Shown here piece by piece: positions 43,165 through 52,550 of a stretch of DNA of 64,000 nt (its first letter is position 1; each line of letters starts with the position of its first letter). The stretch covers positions 1 through 64,000 of the forward strand of contig JAHDCD010000008.1 in assembly GCA_020630095.1 (NCBI GenBank). The letters are read 5' to 3'. The notes beneath the pieces are model-generated. The model saw only the letters and a list, made by a program, of their open reading frames with translations, did not search any database and was not told the origin of the DNA. This stretch comes from Rickettsiales bacterium (lineage in GTDB: Bacteria > Pseudomonadota > Alphaproteobacteria > Rickettsiales > UBA8987). A program made the position numbers and the translations under genes.

Positions 43165-44472
43165 ATGGCAGATAAAAAAAACATAACAAAAGAACTTCAT
43201 GCTGATTCTTACGATGAAAAGAATGAGGTTAATAACGAATTAAATGATCAGAAAAAAGCGCCCGTAGAAGACGAGTCTAATTACAATGATTCAAGGGAAA
43301 AGCGTATGGATAGAGACAATGAGGAAGAGCTAGATTCTGGCGCTCCTGAAGTTGTACAATCTGGTAAAAAGAGTAAGGCTCTAATAATAATTATTGTATT
43401 AGTAGCGGCTTACTTCTTGTTTAATATTATCACTTCTTCAAATAAAAGTACGCGTATTGAAGAGGCTAAAAAAGAAAGAGAGGAAACTATCTTCTCAGAA
43501 AATAAAAAGGTGGAAGCTATTGTAGCTGAAGTTCCTATAGAGGAAGAAGAGGAGTTTATCATTCCTCCTAAGCCACCAGAAGAAATTGCAATTAGTCCAC
43601 CAAGCTCATTAATTTTGGATCCTATTCCAACATATGACGAGCCTATCGAAACAACTAACAACGAATCATCAACATCTTTAGGTGAAAGAGTAAGATCTAA
43701 CATGGTTCTATTTTCAGGCGGAGGCAGTAGTGGCGGTTTAGGTGGCTTATTTGGAGAAGGTGGCGCAGATGAAGCTTTACCAAACGTATTCTTAAGTACA
43801 ACATCTTCAGCAAATGTAACAGTTACTAGAACTTACAAGTTAACGAACACTATCTTGCAAGGTAAAATGATTGATGCGGTGCTAGAAACCGCAATTAATA
43901 CAGAATTAAACGGCTTACTTAGAGCTGTAGTTTCTCGTGATGTATATTCAGAGAAAGGTAGAAATATCCTTATCCCACGCGGTTCAAGGTTAATCGGTTC
44001 ATACAGTACAGAAATTTCAAGCGGTCAAGCGCGTGTAAATATGGTGTGGACTCGCTTAATCCGTCCAGATGGGTTAGATGCCGCAATAGGTTCTCCTGCA
44101 ACAGATACAATGGGTAGATCTGGCGTATTAGGTGGCGTAGATAGAAAATACTTGCCAACGATTGCTAATGCTTTCTTATCAACTACACTAACAGTTGGTT
44201 TAGCGGCGGCGGTTGAAGCGGCAACTGATGGTATTGGTATTCAGCAAACTGAAAACACTTCAGGTAGTATTAATACAGCTGGTGACATTACCGACATTGC
44301 AGCGCTTAGCGGTATTAATAGCTTCTCAGAAATTTTAAGAAGCATTATTACGCAGAACTTAAGCGTTACACCAACTATTAACGTTGAACAGGGGACCAGA
44401 TTAAAAGTTTTTATCAATAAAGATGTAATCTTCCCTGATAGTGTAATTAACTCAGTTAGTTACGTTAATTAA
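43165..44472 (+). CDS. virB10: Type IV secretion protein VirB10
   Basis: Core-complex protein spanning inner and outer membranes, 435 residues. The cytoplasmic N-terminus (1-70) is acidic and charged, one membrane helix is at 72-89, then a periplasmic Pro/Glu stretch and the C-terminal TrbI barrel domain (about 220-435). Family features include GKMIDAVLETAINTELNG, RNILIPRGSRLIGSY, RVNMVWTRLIRPDG and DTMGRSGVLGGVDR. The C-terminal SVTPTINVEQGTRLKVFINKD is typical. It is followed after six bases by virB11. Confidence 0.95.
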   Translation: MADKKNITKELHADSYDEKNEVNNELNDQKKAPVEDESNYNDSREKRMDRDNEEELDSGAPEVVQSGKKSKALIIIIVLVAAYFLFNIITSSNKSTRIEEAKKEREETIFSENKKVEAIVAEVPIEEEEEFIIPPKPPEEIAISPPSSLILDPIPTYDEPIETTNNESSTSLGERVRSNMVLFSGGGSSGGLGGLFGEGGADEALPNVFLSTTSSANVTVTRTYKLTNTILQGKMIDAVLETAINTELNGLLRAVVSRDVYSEKGRNILIPRGSRLIGSYSTEISSGQARVNMVWTRLIRPDGLDAAIGSPATDTMGRSGVLGGVDRKYLPTIANAFLSTTLTVGLAAAVEAATDGIGIQQTENTSGSINTAGDITDIAALSGINSFSEILRSIITQNLSVTPTINVEQGTRLKVFINKDVIFPDSVINSVSYVN

Positions 44473-44478
44473 TATAAA

Positions 44479-45480
44479 ATGAACTTACCTGCTCTTAATA
44501 CATATCTCGGACCAATTATGGAGTTAATCCATATGGAGAACGTAAACGAGGTTTCTATAAATGAACCTGGTGGCGCATGGATTGAGCGTAGAGGTGAAAG
44601 GCATTATTTTGAGCGCCCAGAACTAGATTTAAATCATTTAAAGTCATTGGCTCGTCTGATAGCACAAAGTACAAACCAAGAAATTTCAGAAGAAAAGCCA
44701 TTACTTTCGGCAACTCTTCCAGGTGGTTATCGTGTGCAGGTAATTTTCCCACCGGCATGTGAAGATGACAAGGTTATCATGTCTATTCGTAAGTATGACG
44801 TACTAGACCTTTCAATGGATGAGTATGAAAAACTTGGAGCCTTCGAAGATACCGCAACTGAAGCAATTAAAGATGAATCCGTAGATGTTCTACGTGAATA
44901 TTTAGATAAAAAACAAATTAAGAAGTTCATCACCGAGGCCGTTGCCTTCAAGAAAAACATTATTGTATCAGGTGGTACATCAACAGGTAAAACAACGTTT
45001 ACCAATGCTGTACTTACTACAATTGACCATTCTGAACGTTTAATAACTGTAGAGGATGCTCGTGAGATCCGTTTAAAACAGCCCAACAAGGTACATTTAC
45101 TTGTATCTAAAGGTGGTCAGGGTGTAGCAAAAATTACCGCGCAGGACCAAATTGAGGCATGTTTACGTATGGCTCCGGATAGAATAATCGTAGGTGAGCT
45201 TCGTGGTATTGAGGCATTCTCATACGTACGTGCAATTAACACTGGTCACCCAGGTTCTATTGCAACAGTTCATGCAGATTCACCAATGTTAGCATTCGAG
45301 CAGATAGCTCTAATGCTTCTTCAGGCAAATATCGGTTTAGGGCGTAATGAAATCATGATGTATATCAAGAACGTAATTGATATTGTTGTGCAATTAAAGA
45401 AAGGTAAGGGCGGTCGTCGTTATGTTTCTGAAATCCTATTTAATGATAAAAAAGACGCCTCTATGGGGATCGGTCTTTAA
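44479..45480 (+). CDS. virB11: Type IV secretion ATPase VirB11
   Basis: Hexameric traffic ATPase that powers substrate transfer and pilus steps. The N-terminal domain has NEVSINEPGGAWIERRG. Walker A is SGGTSTGKTTFTNA; the Asp box is VEDAREIRL; Walker B is RMAPDRIIVGELRG; the His box is NTGHPGSIATVHADSP. The 333 residues match the family. virD4 does not follow; family A repeat A4 begins right after the stop. Confidence 0.97.
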   Translation: MNLPALNTYLGPIMELIHMENVNEVSINEPGGAWIERRGERHYFERPELDLNHLKSLARLIAQSTNQEISEEKPLLSATLPGGYRVQVIFPPACEDDKVIMSIRKYDVLDLSMDEYEKLGAFEDTATEAIKDESVDVLREYLDKKQIKKFITEAVAFKKNIIVSGGTSTGKTTFTNAVLTTIDHSERLITVEDAREIRLKQPNKVHLLVSKGGQGVAKITAQDQIEACLRMAPDRIIVGELRGIEAFSYVRAINTGHPGSIATVHADSPMLAFEQIALMLLQANIGLGRNEIMMYIKNVIDIVVQLKKGKGGRRYVSEILFNDKKDASMGIGL

Positions 45481-45481
45481 T

Positions 45482-45584
45482 TATAGTCTTTTCTAAATTA
45501 CCTCGTATTCACGATGTAATTTAGATACACTCGCTACGCGGTGCAACAAAAGCTAAAGCTTTTGTTGATAGCAAATTTACTATA
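45482..45584 (-). repeat. Family A MITE-like element, copy A4
   Basis: Termini TATAGTCTTTTCTAAATT and AAATTTACTATA; core at 45528-45543 read on the minus strand is CACCGC-GTA-GCG-A-GTG, with the AACAAAAGCT palindrome next to it. It starts two bases after the virB11 stop. Confidence 0.85.
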
Positions 45585-45605
45585 TAAATCTATAAACTCA
45601 GGTAT

Positions 45606-45634
45606 AAAAAAAGCCCCGCTATAAAGCGAGGCTT
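45606..45634 (-). terminator. Intrinsic terminator of the DUF481 gene
   Basis: AGCCTCGCT pairs with AGCGGGGCT (one mismatch pair) and is followed by a run of seven T on the minus strand, 27 bases after the stop of the DUF481 gene. Confidence 0.85.
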
Positions 45635-45660
45635 CTTAAATTAAGTTTTAAATCCTAAAA

Positions 45661-46416
45661 TTAGAATTCATAACCAATAGTAAAGATATAGTAGTTATCT
45701 AATCTTTCTTTACCAGCAGATGGAGTATTATCAAAGCTGAATCTGTGTTCAACTGAACCAGTTAAAGACTTAGCAACTGGGAATTTTAAACCAGTAGCGC
45801 CAGTAGCAATGAAATCTTCAGCATCCTTTAATGAAGTTAAAAGTTCATGGTTATGGAAGAAAGAAACAACATCGTTAAATAATTTTCTTTCGTAGTTTAA
45901 GAACCATCTACCAGAAACGTTCTCAGTATCAGAGAAGTCACCAGTATTAGAGAAATCTTCAATTAAGTATACAGCACCAACTTCAATGTTAAGTTTTTGC
46001 TTTTCATCTTCTAAAACTTTGTAACCCACAAATGGACCAACAGTATAACGAAGCTTTAAGTTAGCAATTTCGTCTGAGAAGTAAGATGCACCAACGCCGT
46101 AGAATAAATCTTCAGATAGTATGCGCTTGTATTTAGCGTCAACACCATGATTCTTTACAGTTCTTGTGCCACTAGTTTCAGTTTCAAAAGTATAAGCTCT
46201 ACCTTCGATAATACCAAAATCACCGTAGTCAGCTGTACCTTTAGCTTCTAAGAAGTAATCAGTTTGTCTAGAGTTACCATCAGCAACGTTTAAACCTGCT
46301 TTAATAGAGCCAGTATAAGTAGTGTGATCAGCTTCATCAGCAGACGCACCAGATAAGGCAACAGTAACAGCAGATAAAGTTAATAGAGATGCAATTGCAA
46401 TTTTTAATTTAATCAT
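45661..46416 (-). CDS. DUF481 family outer-membrane beta-barrel protein
   Basis: A 251-residue protein with a signal peptide (residues 1-26, cleavage near SGASA). The mature part is alternating beta strands of the DUF481/YdiY type (TGSIKAGLNVADGNSRQTDYFLEAKG at its start, given here in part as GSIKAGLNVADGNS), ending with Phe, which is the outer-membrane insertion signal recognised by BamA. Function of the family is unknown; small barrel or porin-like. It follows the ankyrin gene by 109 bases and has its own terminator, so is probably monocistronic. Confidence 0.9.
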   Translation of the reverse strand: MIKLKIAIASLLTLSAVTVALSGASADEADHTTYTGSIKAGLNVADGNSRQTDYFLEAKGTADYGDFGIIEGRAYTFETETSGTRTVKNHGVDAKYKRILSEDLFYGVGASYFSDEIANLKLRYTVGPFVGYKVLEDEKQKLNIEVGAVYLIEDFSNTGDFSDTENVSGRWFLNYERKLFNDVVSFFHNHELLTSLKDAEDFIATGATGLKFPVAKSLTGSVEHRFSFDNTPSAGKERLDNYYIFTIGYEF

Positions 46417-46525
46417 TTTGAATAAAGAGTTATTAGACTAGACTCACTAAGGCTTTCAAAACAAATTGCAACAATAATTAATTAACAGCGTTAATATTTT
46501 ACTCAAATGTAGTTAAATAGTAACA

Positions 46526-47905
46526 TTAACTACTAGATTTTAGAAAATCTTCAAAGCTAGGTGCTTTAATGCTAGATGTAGGCTGAACAGATGGAACATT
46601 CGGTGTAATATTTATTTGAGTGGCGGGAGCAGGGCTACTAGATATGTTTGGAATTTTAATCTCATTTTTAGTGCCAAATCCCCAATGTTCATTTTCTTCT
46701 TCTTCAGCAGTTTCAACTTCAATAAGTGTAACTGTAGGCTTCATACTTATTTGGTTCTTGGGATCAAATCTCCAAGCTGAACGGCTAGGAAGTGCGCCTT
46801 CACCAGAGTAAGTAGATATATCCGTTTCATACTGAATATCGCCTTGGAATGGAGTTGCGATACCTTTAATGTCAATATCAGCACTGCCATTGAAGCCATT
46901 TCTCTTTAAAGCATAAACGCTTCCAATATTATCAAATGCTTGATGTTCTGCATAATCAAGAATTTCAAATATTCTTCTAAAATCATTAACTAGAGCAATT
47001 TCTTTTGCAGTACTTCCGCTTGGCGTAAGTACTAGTGGGTCAACACCTAAGCTTAGCATTCTTTCTACTAAAGTATCATAACCAAGTGCTGTGGAGATAT
47101 GTAATGAGTTTAACCCAGCATTATCAGTCACATTAGGATTAGCACCATAATGTAAAAGCTTATTAGCCATATCAATTTTACCCTCTTTAAGCGCTAGCAT
47201 AAATGGCGTATTACCACCAGAATCTCTGCCGTTAATATCTACACCTAGTTTAACTAGAGGGCCAAACGCATTTATATTATTATTTCTAATGGCAACATGA
47301 ACCATGTTTTCGCCTTTATCATTAGTAATTTTAGGATCAGCACCTCTACGTATTAAAAATTTAACCATCTGAGAATGCCCACGAGCCGTAGCCAGCATTA
47401 AAAGTGTATTGCCATAAATATCAGTCTGATTAACATCCATACCTTTATCTAGTAATGCACGCACACCATCAATTTCACCGCGCGCAGCGGCCACTAGCAA
47501 ATATCGCTGATAATCTTCACTAAATTGAAATGGTGTTAAGTGATTATTCTTTTTTCTGTAAGCTCTTTTATGAGTAATAGGTGAAACTCTATGTCCATTA
47601 CGCTCTATGTAGTTTAAGCGCCTTCTAACGCGCTCATTCTCGGTAAAATCTTTTGAAGATACAAACGGCTTAACTTCTTCCACCACTTCCTTTTCAAATT
47701 CAAACTCTACAGCTTCATCTTCAGCATCAAAATCAGCTAAATCAAAATCTTCTAAACCTTCTAGTAAGTTACCACCAGATGAACTTTCTGAATAGTCATC
47801 AGAGCCCAAAAGCTCTTCAAGCCCATCAGCCTCTTGAGCGTTTAAATTAAAAATTAGTAGCAAGTGGATAAAGATTAATCCCGCTATTATATATAGATTT
47901 TTCAT
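46526..47905 (-). CDS. Secreted ankyrin-repeat protein with PSFEDFLK tail
   Basis: The ATG at 47905 gives a classical signal peptide (Lys, then a long hydrophobic stretch, NAQEA cleavage), so the 459-residue protein is exported to the periplasm. It has an acidic region (about 25-90), then about six ankyrin repeats (about 120-320), seen as YLLVAAARGEIDGVRALLDKG, GNTLLMLATARGHSQMV and GNTPFMLALKEGKIDM. A Pro/Ser/Thr-rich segment follows, and the last residues are PSFEDFLKSSS, nearly the same as the VirB9 end. It probably makes protein contacts in the periplasm, perhaps at the secretion complex; this is inference. Confidence 0.88.
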   Translation of the reverse strand: MKNLYIIAGLIFIHLLLIFNLNAQEADGLEELLGSDDYSESSSGGNLLEGLEDFDLADFDAEDEAVEFEFEKEVVEEVKPFVSSKDFTENERVRRRLNYIERNGHRVSPITHKRAYRKKNNHLTPFQFSEDYQRYLLVAAARGEIDGVRALLDKGMDVNQTDIYGNTLLMLATARGHSQMVKFLIRRGADPKITNDKGENMVHVAIRNNNINAFGPLVKLGVDINGRDSGGNTPFMLALKEGKIDMANKLLHYGANPNVTDNAGLNSLHISTALGYDTLVERMLSLGVDPLVLTPSGSTAKEIALVNDFRRIFEILDYAEHQAFDNIGSVYALKRNGFNGSADIDIKGIATPFQGDIQYETDISTYSGEGALPSRSAWRFDPKNQISMKPTVTLIEVETAEEEENEHWGFGTKNEIKIPNISSSPAPATQINITPNVPSVQPTSSIKAPSFEDFLKSSS

Positions 47906-47963
47906 ACAACTACCTGTTTTTCTTACGACTCCATACATTGGAATCCTTTGTAATTAGCCAATC

Positions 47964-50900
47964 CTAGCTAACTTCAACCTTAGAAACGCAATCAAGCTTT
48001 TCTACTTCTTCTATAACATTTGGGTCATACTTTAACCGCTTGTTATACTTGAATCTAATCCCTATTTCTTCTTCCAAGTCAAGGAAATAAAACAAATTAT
48101 CATTCCCTGCAGGAAGCGCAGATAGCTTGCTTTCTAGGCTATCTAGCGCTCCTTTTGAGTTTAAATGTATAGTAATTTTACGCTTAATATTGGCCTCCTC
48201 CGCTTTTAACGGAGAAATCCCATCAACAAAAATTCTAGTACCACCTTCATCTTTCCGTGCAGTTGCTTGCACTAAAATAGGCTGTTTATTATCCAAATAA
48301 TCACGACTTGCATCAAGCACTTGCTCATTGAATATTGATACCTCAACAGTACCAGACCTATCAGAAATATAAATATAACTAAATCGTTTCTTACCCTTAA
48401 ATCTATGGATAGAGCGCAGTACAACGCCCGCTAAGGTTATTTTCTGCTCACCATCGCGTAAATTAACTAAGTCTCCCGCATTGGTAATTTTATGCCTCTT
48501 TAATATATGCTCAAACTGCTCAAGCGGATGCTCCATAAGGAAGAATCCATAAGCCTCAAGCTCGGCATTAACTTTCTGGGCATCATTCCATTCTTTAGCC
48601 TCTCTAAGCTTCAAGGGCATTTCAGCTTCAACTGCCGCTCCACCGCCAAATAGACTATTTTGGTCAGAATTACGCTCCTTCTCTAAGTTATTAGCATAAT
48701 CGGTAACTAATGGCGCATTCTCAAACATCATTGCGCGGTTAGGCTCTAACCCTTCAAACGCTCCAACTTTAGCTAGGCTTTCAATTGAACGTTTATTAAG
48801 CGATTTCGTAGTAATTCGGGATGCTAAGTTTTGTAAACTCGTAAAACTACCATTTGCATCACGTTCACGCACTAGCTCTTCCGAACCACCAACAGAAACG
48901 TTCTTTAGCGCACCTAGCGCATAGCGTATTTTACCATTCTCTTCTTTAAAGTGAGAAGATGAGCGATTAATATCAGGCGGTAAAATCTCAATACCAGCCC
49001 TGCGTGTAGCTTCGGTGAATATAGATAATTTATCCGAATCACCAATGTCCATATTCATCGAAGCTATAAAGAATTCCACAGGGTAGTGCGCCTTTAAATA
49101 CGCGGTCTGATACCCAATCATGGCATAAGCTGCTGCATGCGATTTATTAAAGCCGTAACCCGCAAATTTCTCAATTAAATCGAAATACTTATCCGCCTCT
49201 TCTTTAGATATATCATTTTCAGCGCATCCTTCTTGGAACATAACGCGCTGTTTTGCCATTTCTTCAACCTTCTTTTTACCCATGGCGCGTCTAAGTAAAT
49301 CTGCTTTACCAAGGCTGTAGCCTGCAAGAATTTTGGCAATTTCCATTACCTGTTCTTGGTAAATAATTACCCCATAAGTTTCTTCCAAACATGGCTTTAA
49401 TTTCGGGTGCTTATAGTCAGGCTTTTGCGTTCCATGCTTACATTCATTATACGTTGGAATATTCTCCATCGGCCCTGGGCGATATAACGAAATTAATGCA
49501 ATAATATCCTCGATACAGTCAGGTCGCATCTTACGCATCGCATCGCGCATACCACTAGATTCCATTTGGAACACACCAGTAGATTCACCCTTCGCCAACA
49601 TTTCAAACGAAGCTTTGTCATCAATCGGGATATTATTAATATCTATGTTGTTGCCTTTCGCGTTAGCAAGCTTTACCGCCTTTTGAATAGTGGTAAGAGT
49701 TTTTAAACCTAAGAAGTCAAATTTAACCAGCCCAGCAAGTTCACAATAAACCATGCTATACTGCGTAACGGGCATTTCAGATTTGCCATCCGAATATAAT
49801 GGCACAATCTCATCTAAATCTTTCGAGCCAATTACCACGCCCGCCGCATGGGTAGATGCATGCCTATGCATTCCTTCCAATTTCAAACCAATATCAATCA
49901 GCTTTGCAACAGAACTATCCATCTTAGCTTCCTTCTGAAACTCAGGATCCATATCATACGCTTTTTGTAGCGTAACAGGGTCAATCGGGTTGAATGGAAT
50001 TAGCTTTGATATCCTATCAACTTGCCCATAAGGCATCTGCAATACGCGCCCAACATCACGAATAACCGCACGCGCTTGTAACTTACCAAACGTTATAATC
50101 TGCGCCACTTGGCTTTTACCATAACGGTCTTGCACATATAAAATTACTTCATCACGTCGTTCTTGGCAGAAATCGATATCAAAATCCGGCATAGATACAC
50201 GCTCAGGATTCAAGAAACGCTCAAATAGTAAGCCATAACGTATAGGGTCAAGGTCGGTAATCTGTAGCGCCCATGCCACAACTGAACCCGCACCAGAACC
50301 ACGCCCTGGGCCTACAGGAATATCTTGCTCCTTCGCCCAACGTATAAAGTCCGATACAATCAAGAAGTAACCAGGGAACTCCATGCGGTTAATAATTCCT
50401 AACTCATAATCTAATCGTTCAAAATAATGTTTAAATTCTTCAGTTATCTCACTGATATTTAACCTTTCTTTTAACCCTTGTTCGGCAACGGCACGTAATT
50501 CATCTTCTTCCGTTCGTCCTTCTTCACATGGAAAGCTAGGTAACATTGGTGCAACAATTTTAGGATAATAAGTACAGCTTTTAGCAATATTAACTGTGTT
50601 TTCTATCGCGCTTGGAATATCAGCAAATAGCTTTTCCATCGCCTCCATAGACTTAAAATATTGCTGTTTCGATATAGTAGGGCGGTCATCCTCCGTCAAA
50701 TAGCGCCCCTCAGCTATACAAAGTAAAGCCTCCTCTGCCTCATGATTCTCTTCCTTCCAAAAGTAATTATCGTTCGTTGCAACAAGCGGAATTTGCTTTT
50801 CTTCAGCAAGCTCTAATATTTTCTTTTCAAACTGATCACCGCCTGTGCGCATAATTTTTATAAAGAAATTATCATCATAAACGGCTTTTAAATCTTCATG

Positions 50901-51287
50901 ATACGCAAGACTTGTTTGCGCGCCAGCAAGGCAGAAAATACCAGCAGAATGGCTTTTTAAATATTCAAGCTCAACATAGTTTTCATTTTCAATGTAAAAC
51001 TCACTATTTAGCTTTAATAAATTCTGAAAACCTTCCTCATTCTTAGCAATTAACGTAAGTCTATGCTTCGTATCATTATGCAGTAAATCAAGTTGAATAC
51101 CTATAATGGGCTGAACACCTTTCTTTATAGCCTCTAGGGCAAATTCAAGCGCAGCAAATAAATTATTCGTATCAGTAATCGCTACCGCTGGCATTCCCAT
51201 ATCTGCCGCAGTTGAAGCTAGCTCCTTTACTCGTATTGAACCACGGCTCAACGAGTACGAGGAGTGATTTTCAAGATGTATAAACAT
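47964..51287 (-). CDS. dnaE: DNA polymerase III alpha subunit
   Basis: Replicative polymerase, 1107 residues. The order is: N-terminal PHP domain (FIHLENHSSYSLSRGSIRV, AITDTNNLFAALEF), palm with VGPGRGSGAGSVVAWAL and the catalytic aspartates in SMPDFDIDFCQERRDEV, fingers (RPGPMENIP, KSHAAAYAMIGYQTAYLKAHYP in part), the tandem helix-hairpin-helix, and an OB domain near 960-1030. Some PHP metal ligands differ from proofreading-type PHP domains, as in other DnaE1 enzymes paired with DnaQ. It lies upstream of the ankyrin gene on the same strand. Confidence 0.97.
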   Translation of the reverse strand: MFIHLENHSSYSLSRGSIRVKELASTAADMGMPAVAITDTNNLFAALEFALEAIKKGVQPIIGIQLDLLHNDTKHRLTLIAKNEEGFQNLLKLNSEFYIENENYVELEYLKSHSAGIFCLAGAQTSLAYHEDLKAVYDDNFFIKIMRTGGDQFEKKILELAEEKQIPLVATNDNYFWKEENHEAEEALLCIAEGRYLTEDDRPTISKQQYFKSMEAMEKLFADIPSAIENTVNIAKSCTYYPKIVAPMLPSFPCEEGRTEEDELRAVAEQGLKERLNISEITEEFKHYFERLDYELGIINRMEFPGYFLIVSDFIRWAKEQDIPVGPGRGSGAGSVVAWALQITDLDPIRYGLLFERFLNPERVSMPDFDIDFCQERRDEVILYVQDRYGKSQVAQIITFGKLQARAVIRDVGRVLQMPYGQVDRISKLIPFNPIDPVTLQKAYDMDPEFQKEAKMDSSVAKLIDIGLKLEGMHRHASTHAAGVVIGSKDLDEIVPLYSDGKSEMPVTQYSMVYCELAGLVKFDFLGLKTLTTIQKAVKLANAKGNNIDINNIPIDDKASFEMLAKGESTGVFQMESSGMRDAMRKMRPDCIEDIIALISLYRPGPMENIPTYNECKHGTQKPDYKHPKLKPCLEETYGVIIYQEQVMEIAKILAGYSLGKADLLRRAMGKKKVEEMAKQRVMFQEGCAENDISKEEADKYFDLIEKFAGYGFNKSHAAAYAMIGYQTAYLKAHYPVEFFIASMNMDIGDSDKLSIFTEATRRAGIEILPPDINRSSSHFKEENGKIRYALGALKNVSVGGSEELVRERDANGSFTSLQNLASRITTKSLNKRSIESLAKVGAFEGLEPNRAMMFENAPLVTDYANNLEKERNSDQNSLFGGGAAVEAEMPLKLREAKEWNDAQKVNAELEAYGFFLMEHPLEQFEHILKRHKITNAGDLVNLRDGEQKITLAGVVLRSIHRFKGKKRFSYIYISDRSGTVEVSIFNEQVLDASRDYLDNKQPILVQATARKDEGGTRIFVDGISPLKAEEANIKRKITIHLNSKGALDSLESKLSALPAGNDNLFYFLDLEEEIGIRFKYNKRLKYDPNVIEEVEKLDCVSKVEVS

Positions 51288-51341
51288 TTACTAAGGTTAA
51301 AAGGTGGAAAAGGTTATAAGGTTAAAAGCACTTTTACCCTT

Positions 51342-52550
51342 TTACCCTTTTGAGCTTTTACCCTCAACACTTTTCGCATGGAAATGCAATCCTTCAGCCT
51401 TAGCAATAATCTCTGAGTGTTTCGCAAGTTCCTCATGAGCCTCTTTTTTAACTTCTGCAATAGAAGAACGCTTCATAAATGACCCTGTCCATAACCCGCC
51501 AGAAAACCTAGCTGAGGAATTAGTAGGCAAAGTATGTGACGCCCCTAAAACGTAATCGCCTAAAGCTTCTTCTGTGTAACGGCCTACAAAGATTGCACCT
51601 GCATGGCGCACCATTCTTTTTAAATCATTCGCTTCAAATGAGTCTAAACGAAGCATTAAATGCTCAGGCGCAAGATCATTAATTCTATCAGCGGCCTCTT
51701 CTAAAGATTTAACCACAAAAATTTTGCCATTATCTTTCCATGAAGCACCTGCAATTTGATTCTCAGACTCCACCAATTGTAAATTAACAGCCTGCTTAAC
51801 TTTAATTGCAAACTCTTCATCAAAGCAAATTAGATTCGCAATCGCTATTTCATCATGCTCCGCTTGAGCTAACAATTGTAAGGCAATATCTTTTGGAGTA
51901 TTTTTATCATCTGAAACAACAGTAACATCAGATGGCCCAGCTAGGGTATCAATGCCAACTAAGCCATAAACTTGTCTTTTCGCTTCATTAACAAATGCAT
52001 TTCCAGGGCCAGCAATAAAATCTACTTTTTCAATATTCTTAGTACCATGCGCCAGCGCCGCAATAGCTTGTGCGCCACCAATAGTATAAATTTTATCAAC
52101 GTTGGCTATGTCCGCAGCAACTAGAACCGCAGGCGAAAGTTCACCATCCTTCTTGGGAACTGTTAAAGTAATATGTTTAACACCAGCCGCGCGCGCAGGT
52201 ATAGCATTATGCAAAACTGTTGAAGGATAACTTGCCTTACCACCAGGTGCGTATAAACCAACCTTATCAATCGCAGTCCAGCGCCACCCTAGAGTATTAC
52301 CTTGCTCATCTTCGTAAATCTCATCCTTTGGTTTACAGCGTTTATGATAATCCGCCAACCTTGCCGCCGCATATTTTAGCGCATTTACAAGTTCATCGGG
52401 TGTATTCTCATAAGCCTGTTTTATATCTTCCTTGGTAACTTCAATGCGTGATGTATTATCGAAGCGCTCAGTATATTCTAATACCGCATCATCACCACGT
52501 TGCTTAACATCAGCAATAATATCGGTAACTATTTGCTCAACGTTAGACAT
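51342..52550 (-). CDS. hisD: Histidinol dehydrogenase
   Basis: Zinc enzyme for the last two steps of histidine synthesis. It has GKASYPSTVLHNAIPARAAGV in part, GGAQAIAALAHGT, VDFIAGPGNAFVNEAKRQV, AGPSDVTVV, LAQAEHDEIA with zinc/substrate residues, and ASHTLPTNSSARFSGGL. At 402 residues it is about 30 short at the N-terminus compared with E. coli, starting at the VxxIxxxVKxRGDxA helix. It overlaps hisG by 8 bases, so the two are coupled. Confidence 0.95.
   Translation of the reverse strand: MSNVEQIVTDIIADVKQRGDDAVLEYTERFDNTSRIEVTKEDIKQAYENTPDELVNALKYAAARLADYHKRCKPKDEIYEDEQGNTLGWRWTAIDKVGLYAPGGKASYPSTVLHNAIPARAAGVKHITLTVPKKDGELSPAVLVAADIANVDKIYTIGGAQAIAALAHGTKNIEKVDFIAGPGNAFVNEAKRQVYGLVGIDTLAGPSDVTVVSDDKNTPKDIALQLLAQAEHDEIAIANLICFDEEFAIKVKQAVNLQLVESENQIAGASWKDNGKIFVVKSLEEAADRINDLAPEHLMLRLDSFEANDLKRMVRHAGAIFVGRYTEEALGDYVLGASHTLPTNSSARFSGGLWTGSFMKRSSIAEVKKEAHEELAKHSEIIAKAEGLHFHAKSVEGKSSKG

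Noticed and set aside
46526-47905. Ankyrin protein as a secreted T4SS effector
   Set aside because: A classical Sec signal peptide and a periplasmic partner-like tail argue for a periplasmic component rather than an injected effector, although this is not proven.
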